DNA of 64,000 bases from Gerris lacustris (lineage: Eukaryota; Arthropoda; Insecta; Hemiptera; Gerridae). Each line of letters opens with the position of its first letter. Within the stretch, counting starts at the first letter, position 1. The DNA lies in assembly GCA_951217055.1 (NCBI GenBank), contig OX578283.1:62005832-62069831 (forward strand), read 5' to 3'. This document shows, one piece after another, positions 1 to 38,393 of the stretch. Under the pieces are notes generated by a model that had not been told where the DNA came from, did not search any database, and worked only from the letters and a program-made list of their open reading frames with translations. Made by a program: the position numbers and the translations under genes.

Positions 1-2000
1 AGGAGACTATGTGCAGGGGATGAAAATGTGTAAGCTGTAAGCCATTAAGTAAAAACAGAAATATGTCAGCAGCACTTATTGTTTATGACTGATTCACACA
101 GACTGAACCACAGTTAGCTGTGGCTTGCCAAGTCAGCTGTCACGGTCAGCTCTGCATGTCAGAAGGACAGACAATTGTGAAAAAGTAAGTAAATTTTGAC
201 TTTAATCATATTTGGCTGACAGTGGTGTGCCAGTGGTAATAAAACAAACAAAAAGTCAAGTGTGTTCTAGTCAGCACACAGCGAGGGTCCGTAGGTAACA
301 CAGTATTGTTTAAGTATTACCTATTGATGTAGCTTTTTAAAATGCTAAAAAGCTTACTTTGAACTATCCTGTGGGTCTGATATTCTCAAGACACATAAAC
401 AAACTTCTGATAAAGTATTTTTTGTCAGCGAACCGGACTATAAACATATTATAAATACATCCAAAAGAGCATAATTATAAAAAAATATATATTTTGTCAA
501 TAAAAACAAAACTAACTATTTTTTCAAAATTTCCAAAAAGTGGAATCTTTACTTTTGGTCGAAGAATGTTCAGGATTTTTTTAAAGAATTTATGCACTTT
601 ACATAAGCGAGATAGAAGGGGGGACACTTTTCACACCAACTTCAAACTCACCTACGCTCGTCCTATAAAAGTTATAACCAAAAAATTATATATTTTTGTA
701 ATCAGCTCTACGCACCCTTTCATATGATACCGCACACGGTCTCCAGAAAAAACAATTATTTTTTAACCCTAAGTTCTTTTACCCTTATTTTTTAATTTTT
801 TTTTTTTTTTAAGTCGCTATTTTTTAAAATGTGAGGGTAGGTACTATACACATATATGCCAAATTTCAAAGTGATCAGACGAAAGGTGTAGCCGTGAGAG
901 CAGGCGACAGACGGACGGACAGACACATGCAGGAAAATATAAGGGTCCTTGGTTTTGACGACGGACTCTAAAAAGTGTAGTTAGATAAAAATAAAAGGCT
1001 AAAAAATGGATTAAAATCAGCTTTGCAAAACACCACAAAGACAAATAATATTCCACAAATCCTTGCTTCTTGCAGCACAACACTTCCACTCCTCAACATA
1101 CGAAACACGTCAAGCAGTGGCAGATAATTTCACAAAAGAAATCCTCTAACTTAAGAATACTTGGTTCAAATAAAGAGTAAGACATAAGAATAGGGAACAT
1201 GTCTCATGTTCTCGTTCCAACAACATCCCCTTCAATTACGGCCAAAGTAAACAATTAGTTTAACCCAAGAGAGTGTCCGACGCTCCGCTCCCAAGCCTCG
1301 TATAACATCATTTGTAACAATTACAGTGGAGTGTCACCTAACAAGACGAATGGCTCGCACCTTTACTTTTATATTGTCCTTCTTAAGTCCCCTCAGAGTA
1401 ACTCACGGCAATGAAGTTAGAGTGAAATACATCACATAGCCTCTGAGCCACTTACAAGCTTAGAGAACTAATTTTCAGAAAGTCTCACTTGGGGAAACTT
1501 TATTGTTAAATTTTCTACAATCAGTCACTTAGAAAAGAGGCTTATTAATTTATTTCTATTAAATTGTTAATCCAGTTGCAAAAAAAGAGTTCTTTCTTTT
1601 AGAAAACAGTCCTTAGGATAGAAGAATCAATAAAGTTATAAATAAATAAATAAAATAAAACAAAATATAAAATGTACTAAAATAAATAAAAATTATATTT
1701 TGTCATCATCCTAAAGTTTGTAATCAAGTGTTGGAAACAAGTTTACATTGAACCCTTGGATGCACGTTATCTAATAGAGAAGTGAGGAGGCACCGCCCCC
1801 TGATATGACTTAATCTATTTTTAAGTATCTTATCTGTTAGCGAGGGACCCTGTCAGGACAATATGGACACAGAATTGAAGTATAATCACGCATGATGTCA
1901 AATAGCGACTGGTAATTCCGTTAATAGCAAGATATTTATTATCGCTTCAATATTTAGAGCTGAACTGTACAACAATTTGGAATTGGAGGTTATCGAGGAA
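1..2000. other. Intronic or repeat-derived DNA, no gene seen
   Basis: AT-rich. Around 840-960 a stretch with CAAATTTCAAAGTGATCAGA followed by GACAGACGGACGGACAGACA resembles the ends of dispersed repeats seen elsewhere here (about 6.95, 30.4, 43.2 and 45.35 kb). No SMG5 exon was recognised. Confidence 0.5.
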
Positions 2001-2009
2001 GAGGCTCTA

Positions 2010-2560
2010 TGAAAAGTGGTGCTCTGCTCTTACTCTCTGAGCTTCCTTGAGGCCATCGATGACATCTTCACCGAAGAACCTTTTGTTATTAAGGATATAT
2101 CATCCTATAACCGCCAAAGAGAGGATACAGTATCACTTTTATGTGGGTCCCAGGCCACATGGGTGTCACCGGGAATGAAAGAGTGGATCAGGCAGCTAAA
2201 GTTGCAGCAGCAGACCAGCCAAGTAAATCTGATTGCTGCTAGCAAGAATGGAGGTGCAGTATCCAAAATAAAATTGAAGATGAGAAATGTTTGGAATGAG
2301 CACTGGCTAAACCAAGATTTGGTCTTACGGAGATATTGCCCGAATTTCCAAAGAGATGTGCTGTCCTTCTCTCGAAGGGAGTCAGTCGTATTAATGCGTT
2401 TGGCAATAGGTCATACAAGGCTGACCTAAAGCCACCTTCTGTTGGGTCGTCGTCCTCCTGTGTCCATAATGCAAATATGACTATGACAATCTAAATGTTT
2501 AACATATTATGTTGAATTGCCCAGTACTAAAACCCTTCTGTGATAAGTACATTATATTAT
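2010..2560 (+). pseudogene. Decayed non-LTR retrotransposon, RNase H region
   Basis: Translated pieces in shifting frames read as the RNase H end of a LINE ORF2: LCSYSLSFLEAID (from a SDSLSxLxAI-type motif), WVPGHMGVTGNERVDQAAK, then SRRESVV(L)MRLAIGHTRLT. At least one frameshift lies between these pieces. The family resembles jockey/I-type elements; the clade is not certain. Confidence 0.8.
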
Positions 2561-2659
2561 CATTGGAGACTTTGCTTGCTATCGGGTTAGGGTGTGGTAC
2601 TAATATTCTGAATTGTGTGAAGGATGTGAGATTATTTGATGAACTGTAAAGCATGAAGG

Positions 2660-4180
2660 ACAAGCTAGGTTTCCATTCATCAATACAATATTAGACTTAA
2701 TAACAGTTTGAATGATCGGCTACTTTACATAGCTAACTGATGAGATCATCAGAAAGAAAAATGGCTAACCTCTCTAGAATTGCAACTAAAATGTCGGTGT
2801 TTTAACTGATTTAAAAGGAGCGGTCTAATACTCCCAAAATTAATTAAACAGCAATTATCATTAAAATATTTTAGTTGAAATAAAATGAATAAAAGTATGT
2901 ATTTTATTTTTAAGAGTAAAAAGATAAATTAAATGCATGAACACCCTCATATTCCCATTTGTATTTAAAACTAAAAAAAAAAAATTAAAAAAATAGAAAA
3001 ACTCAGCAAATACAAAAACATTTGCCCGCAGGGAATTTAATTGACTGTACTATACACATCAGGGACAAAGAGGAAACTCAAAATGCAGACCAGAAGGGGG
3101 AAAAAAACAAAGGAGGAGGAAACACTGCAAAACAATAATTAGAATCAGTGTTGCCTCGCTTTATACTGTATAATTGAGTTAAAAGGCTCATTAGTTACCC
3201 CATCCTCTGGCCCTTTACCCCAAATGTTTTTCCCTTTGGGGCTAAGAGCTCGGTGAAAATTAAAATCCACCTCCCCCATTCCTACCCAAACCATTATTTT
3301 TTTCCCCCTCTTCTTGATAAAACCCACAATCAAAATAATTCGCTACTCCTCCATCCCTCTGTATTACACTGCCGAAATAACAAAAATGGAAAATAGCTTT
3401 CACCTCAACTCTCTTGCAGTGGATACAAAAATAATAATGAATGCATGAATAAAAAAACCCTTTAGGTCCAGTTCTCTCCTTTCCCTCGTCCCTCCACCGA
3501 ATTTTACTCTAAACTCATTAAAAATACAGCCAATTGAAAAAACAAAAAAGCCTCCCCTTTCTATTTAGTCAGATAAAAAAAGAGGGGGAAAAACAAATGA
3601 AAATTAACAAAAACAAATTAAACCTGAAGCTAATAAAATAATATTAAAAGCAAAAAAAAAAAAATCATAATTAGCATTACTGCAAAAAAAATTACAAAGT
3701 CAATAAAAGTTTTACTCCATTATTTGCTTATAAATTAGAAGAATCCCAACAGATGCGTTAATTAATCAACATTTTAATCATTGCGGAAATTAACTAATTA
3801 CAGCCCAATATACTTTTCTAGTAAAAGAGTAATTAAAAATAAATATTCATGTCAAATTAGAGAATCTGAAAACATTTTTTGTTGACATTCATTTAATAAT
3901 TTAATACGACAATCCATTATTGCAAAGTAAATACAAATGCAAGCCCTTCTTAACCGATATTTATACATAGCATTCGATACTTTTGACAGAGTGGAGAGGA
4001 ATGAACTTGGATAATCAGGAAGTGGGGTGGTAAAGGATAAATAGCCTAAAGCAAACTTAATAAGCAGAGACAACACCAGATTAAAAGAATTCCAAATACA
4101 ATGACAGATGACAGCTACAGCCCTCGTAAAGGAACAAATCAGATGCTTCCTTCTCGGGTATTGTATGATAAGGTCTCTGG
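2660..4180. other. AT-rich SMG5 intron DNA, no feature recognised
   Basis: Low-complexity A- and T-rich stretches with purine-rich patches. Small open frames here show no similarity that I recognise. Confidence 0.45.
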
Positions 4181-4182
4181 TA

Positions 4183-4495
4183 GAGGTGGGTCCGAAATAA
4201 CAGAACAGTTCAAAATAACATGTTATTGGAAAATAACAGTTTGTTCAATAACATGTTATTGAAAAAACCCGTTATCGAATAACAGTTCACATTATACTAG
4301 CTCAGATAACAGAACAGATCATCTGTTATTGTTTTTTTTCAACAGAACGGAATCAATAACATTTCAAGTAACAAGAACAAGATGCAATGAACTGATATTG
4401 TTATATGATAACACTTCGCTACTGTTATTGTTATCATTTCGTTAATGTTATTCTGATTCTATCTTTTCACTGCCTTGTTTCTGTTATCAAAGTTT
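4183..4495. repeat. TAACA-rich inverted repeat cluster
   Basis: ATAACA/TGTTAT motifs recur more than a dozen times in both orientations (for example AATAACATGTTATT twice). The ends AAATAACAGAACAG and CTTGTTTCTGTTAT are roughly complementary, so it may be a small DNA transposon. Family not assigned. Confidence 0.5.
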
Positions 4496-5130
4496 AAATA
4501 ATTTTATGCATTATAAACGGCAAAGATTTCGCTTTTGTAGGGTAGAGCTCGGCTTTAACTGCATGGAACCATTATTCTGCTCTGATTTCCAATATCTTTT
4601 ACTCCTTACTCCTTACCTTATGGCTTAGTGCTATTTATTACCAATTTTCTGGATGGGCACTGGGCTCTATGTTGAGCGGAATTGTAGGCGACCTAAAATC
4701 AAGAACTGGAGCCTTCTTTTATGCCTTTAAGCATGAAGTTTAAAAATACACCAAACATTTTTAACTCCACATTCACCTCAGAACTCACATAAGAATATGA
4801 GTTATGGCAACACACCACCAATAAATTTAGCTGTCACAAAGCCACGGAGATGCGATCACTTGAAAATGTGGTAAAATAAGGCAAGACCAGGTGAGGATTA
4901 AAAAATAAGGCAAAATCTGCAGTTTAGGAACAACTCTATCTCCTACTGCTAATTATAGCCTACTCCTAAGTCAAAAAGATGAACAAGAAATGTTGTTTGT
5001 AAGTTTTGTAAAATTTAATAATTTCACTGTTCCCTGCTTGTAACAAGACCAATATTTATTTATTACATTATTTAATTTGTATTTAACATTTTAGAAAGAA
5101 TAATAAAGTCTGTGATAATCTCGCTTAACT

Positions 5131-5606
5131 TAGTAGTAGTAGTAGTAGTCAAGTACTTCCTACTAGACGGGTAGGACGAACCACTTGTTCGAACCTCGCA
5201 ATCAGGCCTTACAGTGGACCCATTTTACTTCCCCGTGGTGGAGAGTTCCAGCTACTTCACACATCATACATTTGTACATTGTACCGCCGAAGCGAGTATG
5301 ATGTGGTCATTAGTAAGCTATATGAGCGTGCTTCAAAGTGTGGGGGAAGAGGACCCCTCAGAGGGTCCCCTCGCCCTACTCTGACCTCTAACCATAGATA
5401 CAGATCACATCTCATGACACGGATCGAACCCACTAGACAGCGTGGGGGAAGAGAACCTCTCATGGGGTGCCCTCGCCCTGCTCTGTCCGTGATTCATAGA
5501 TGCAATTCAGAGTATCACGGCCCGGGATCGAACCCACGACCTCGAGTTGCCTCGACTCAGTGATAGCTGCACGGTGTCTTTAGCACCTCGGCCACCCTGG
5601 CTCCCC
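5131..5606 (-). mobile_element. tRNA-derived SINE, family 1, with internal duplication
   Basis: Read on the minus strand it starts GGAGCCAGGGTGGCCGAGGT (A-box region), has a B box (GGGTTCGATCCCG) and ends in a (CTA)n tail at 5131-5150. A unit of about 102 bp starting GTGGGGGAAGAG is duplicated (5339 and 5441), giving a second B-box-like copy. A shorter relative lies at 23697-23988. Confidence 0.8.
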
Positions 5607-6435
5607 ATCTTGCTTAACTTAAGAATTTCTATTTTTTTTTCATGGTACATAGTTTATAAAAAATAAAAATAAAATAAATTAAAAATATCATTCTGATAAA
5701 CTTGGACAAAACTTTCTCATTATACTTAGCGATACATCATTTAAATCCCAAAATATCTTTAATTAAGAATGGAAGGGTGGAATAGTAAGAAGAGAGGGTA
5801 GCTCCCCCACTACTAGACTCTCTACTACAATCAAACTCTTTAACTCAAGATTATCTATTTTATCAATATTCAATACATATTTATTACTATATGCCCGCTT
5901 CAATGACAGAGCCACATGATGCCTAGTTTTATTATTTTAATTGAAAATTTAACGCAGAGTTTAAGAACACCTTGTCATAATTAGTTATTATTTCACCAAG
6001 TTATTTTAGTATTAATTTCTACAAAAATAATGTGAATCATCCAGATATCGAATGGTGGTCATTTACTTAGACCTTTTTTTTACAGTGAGATCTCATTAAT
6101 TTAGATTCAATATCTTGGAAACTAGGATTTTAAAACTGATAACCAAGTAAGTGAACTACAATTTAATTATTTTTAATAATAACTGTTTGAACTGTTTATC
6201 AAAACCGTTCTGAGTTTTCGATAGCAGCACCCCAAGTTTAGAGTATACCAAAAATAAATTAATTATTAATTTTTTAATTCCACTTCAACACCTGAACTTA
6301 ATATAAATCAGTTCAGTAGTTAAGGCTCAACTATTATTTTTTATTAAAGAGGCAACCTGATTCATATCAATCACTGATTAAGTAATTAAAACAAGTAAGG
6401 CGCGCTTCACGTAAGTACGTGGGGTGATAATCGCC

Positions 6436-7016
6436 GGTTTCTGTACGTTAAAGTTGAAATTATTATGTGTAATATAATTACACTAATTTTAATAGTAATA
6501 TTCTTTTTCTACTTTTCAAGACCTTTAAATTGATGTATAACATGTTATGGTAACTAAAACAATGTTTTGTCACCAGCCATATTGACCGCCATCTTGAAAA
6601 TTTTAATTATTGCATATTCTTTTTCTACATTTCAAGATCTTTAAATTGATATATAACATGTCATAGTTACTAAAAACTTTTATTCACCCGCCATATTGGC
6701 CGCCATCTTGAAAATATTATGTGAGAAAATTTTAATAGTTGCATATTCTTTTTCTTCATTTCAAGACCTTTAAATTGATATATAACATGTCATGGTGACT
6801 AAAAACTTTTTTTTTGTTGCCCGCCATATTGGCCACCATTTTGAAAATATTAAGTGTGAAAAATCAAAAATGTGTCCAGCTGTCTAAAATGCCGAGATGC
6901 ACCTGTGTGCCGAATTTCATGTTCCTAGCTATAGTAGTTTATGAATTGAAACAAGCAACGGACAGACAGACAGACAGAGCCGTTATATAAGGTTTCTTTT
7001 TTTTACTTTGTACAGA
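6436..7016 (+). repeat. DNA-transposon-like repeat with three internal tandem units
   Basis: Ends GGTTTCTGTAC... and ...GTACAGAAACC are inverted. Three units of about 120 bp each carry ATTCTTTTTCTACATTTCAA, ATAACATG and a pair of GCCATATTG/GCCATCTTG motifs. An inverted-orientation relative is at 45306-45890. Confidence 0.65.
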
Positions 7017-8019
7017 AACCTAAAAATGAAACACTAAAATCATTATAAGCTTTAGGCTATTTATCATCAACACCCCACTTTCTTTTTTCATGTAGATGTA
7101 CACAGGAATAATTTTTTTGTTAAAGAAAGACAATTAGATAATCACCATAATTTCTCGGCTATATTTCACTCTCCTCCGGAGAATTATTAGGGAAGTGTTT
7201 ATAAGTAGGATAAGGAACAAAATATGTGAGAGAGAAAAGAAAAATTAGAAACATTTTTGAAAAAACTTTTGTTATATTTAATTCTTCTAAACAAACTAAA
7301 TTAAACATTAAATAAATTGGAGAGGGGAAAAAAGTGTTTGAACAAACGGTATAAGGTAGGAAGGGTCAGAAATATTAACTGAAATAAAAAACCAATTTGA
7401 GAGAGGCGAGGGGGGAGGGGTCAGAGTAGGAGGTTAGGAAAATATGAGGGGCGATAAAGGGGTGAGTGAGGCTGAGCCAGAACAAACAAAAACTTTTTAA
7501 CTGCCGGCAGGGGGCCCACTTTTTTCCCTCTTGAAGCAATAAGTTAAAAATTAAGTCAACACTGATTCAGGAAATAAACAAATATTAGCTTATTCTTTTT
7601 TATACAAGAAAAGGGGGGCTCAGGGAAAAAAGTTTTGAAGAGTAATTAAAACACTTTATAAATAATGGAAAGAAATATAAAAAAAAATCAAATTGTACTA
7701 TAAAAAAAGAAAGAGTTAAAAACTGTTATTTTTCTTTCAAGTAAATATTTAAAATAAATAACAGAATCAGTATGAGAAGAAAAAAATGAATAATTGTGTT
7801 TACAATTAAAAAACAAAGACTTTTTTCATTTCCAATTAGTGTTCTTTTCACACATGAAGTATAAAGAATTTTATATTTAAAAATAACAGGTTTTTGGAAG
7901 GAAGTTCCTTAAGGCATGTTACAGAGTCCGAAGCCCGAGAGTGAATCCGAAAAAAATGACCACCACAAAATCGACCGTCACAAAACCATATGAAATCGAC
8001 CGATGACAATAATTTGAGT

Positions 8020-8330
8020 AAATGATGACCGATTTGGTTAAAATTTGGTACACATGGTCATTTTACCAATGCCCAAAACGAGTTCGTTGGACAATGTTAT
8101 CAGCCCGAGCGTTTGTGCGCAACGCTTGCATAAACGTAAGCTTCAAATGTAAAATTGGAATTTTAGGACGGGAAAAAATTCTAAGTTCATCTTATTTAAT
8201 GAGACAAACAACTTTTTTTAATTAAACAAACACTGACACCGTTATGAAGTAAATGCACTAAATTTATTAAAGCGGACCTAAAAGTTTAAAATAGAGAAAA
8301 CAACCTTTTTATTGATATCTTACGTTCTAA
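8020..8330 (-). repeat. Dispersed repeat shared with 42.9-43.2 kb
   Basis: Contains TTGGACAATGTTATCAGC, AGGACGGGAAAA, AAGCGGACCTAAA and TGATATCTTACGTTCTAAC. The same blocks appear in reverse orientation and order at about 42890-43150. Confidence 0.6.
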
Positions 8331-8489
8331 CACTAAGTACAAATATTTGGTTACTTTTAATTTTGTTCTCTATTCTAACTCCACCAAGTATAAGTATCAA
8401 CATCAGTTAGGATAGAATAATTAATATAAAAATGCCATTTTTCAAAACTGGTCTTATTTTTAACCTTTTTTTATTTTTCTTTTAATTTT

Positions 8490-8870
8490 GGTTTCTGTAT
8501 TCTTCACCTAGTTGTATCTATCTGCAAAATTTGGGGAAGATTGAATGACGGTAAGTGGTTCAAAATTGGGGTAATAGGTGTGCGATGAAACTTAAAAACC
8601 TTTTCTTTTTTGTTTTGGTTTCTTTATTCTTCACCTTAGTTGTATCTATCTGCAAAATTTGGTGAAGATTGAATGACGATAAGTGGTTCAAAATTGGGGT
8701 AATAGGTGTGCGATGAAACAAAAGCAAATAAATTTGACGCCATTTTTTTTTTTTTTTTTTGGTTTCTGTATTCTTCGCCTTAGTTGTATCTATGTGCAAA
8801 ATTTGGGTAAGATTGAATCACGGGAAGTGGTTCAAAATTGGGGAAACGGAAGTGTGCGATGAAACTTACA
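8490..8870. repeat. Three tandem repeat units
   Basis: GGTTTCTGTATTCTTC... starts at 8490, 8617 and 8761 (spacing 127 and 144 bp). Each unit contains AGTTGTATCTAT, GCAAAATTTGG, AGTGGTTCAAAATTGGGG and ends GTGCGATGAAAC. Length differences come from the T-rich linkers. Confidence 0.8.
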
Positions 8871-9273
8871 AAGCAAAGTAATATAAGACCAGTAAAAATA
8901 AAAATAAATTACTTAATAGAGAATTGAAACTTCCTTGAATTGAAGATCCTTTTCCTACCAGAACTAACATAAGATCTCAAATGACCTCTCTCACACTTGA
9001 GCTATACTAAGGCAGTGACTTTTTAGTGTCAGAAGAGATATAACATAAGGTTTTTTTTTTAAAAAAAAAACAATTTCTAGTAGATTAAAGATTTCATGTA
9101 CAAAACCTACACAAGAGAATACAGAATTAAAGTCATATTCCAACATTTTCACTTACACTGATAATTTTAGGATACTATGAAACTCTGAAAATAAAAAGTA
9201 GGGAACATAATTTACTTACTGTTAATATTAATTCTAGAAATTATAAATATATGGAATGCAAGACGACACTAAC

Positions 9274-37718
<28,445 letters not shown>

Positions 37719-38393
37719 CGTGTCAACTCATTATAATTGATAAACAAATTCCTTACTTCACATTAAACTGTGAAAAATCAACGAAAACATCTTGACAAAA
37801 ATTTTCTCGACGCCATTATCGTGTTGATGTGAAATATGCAACCTTCGTGTGCGGTTATAAAGTCGATTATTTTTTTACGTATGTTCCCTCTGTGAAATGT
37901 TTGCCTCCTAGCATTAAATAATATTGAATTTTTAAAAGATATCATACAATGAACAAATTGTGTCGATAAACAATAAAATTTTGAGAACGTATTTTAAGAT
38001 TCAACCATAATAAATTCATGTTGCAGATCATTGTTCAACAGATTGTAAACTTTACCTGTTTAAATTATTTTTTTGAAATAATCTCAGTAAATTTTGTATC
38101 AATAAAATAACTTTTCTTTTTTTATAGACATAAGTCTATTGGATTATTAAAAAAACTAAATTTATTATTTTCTTTTTCTTTTGTAGCAGTTGGTAATACT
38201 AATATTGATAACAATAATATAAGGTTACTGATAAGGTTATAAACCTTGCTGGCATTTTTCTGTAAAATAAAAACTATGATTTTTTTTGTTTGATGACATT
38301 TTCTGCTGGTGATTTGTGTTAATGTGTAAATAAGTAAAGTATTAAGACTTTTATATAAGTTTCGGTGTACGTTGATATTTCTTTGCTGCTAAA
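37719..38393. promoter_or_regulatory. Divergent promoter region between SMG5 and NEMF
   Basis: The two start codons face away from each other 675 bp apart, so both 5' UTRs and promoters must fit here. The stretch is AT-rich and no known mobile element is visible in it, unlike most gaps in this window. No clear TATA box was assigned. Transcription start sites are inferred, not seen. Confidence 0.6.

Noticed and set aside
5257..5563. Open frames of 68 and 94 codons on opposite strands
   Set aside because: They run through a SINE and its internal duplication.
8490..8870. CRISPR-like array
   Set aside because: Only three long units of unequal spacing, with degenerate linkers, in eukaryotic intron DNA. 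They are simple tandem duplicates.
1..9273. SMG5 PIN-domain exons
   Set aside because: I looked on the minus strand for the conserved PIN segments and found none, so the exons are assumed to lie outside the window.
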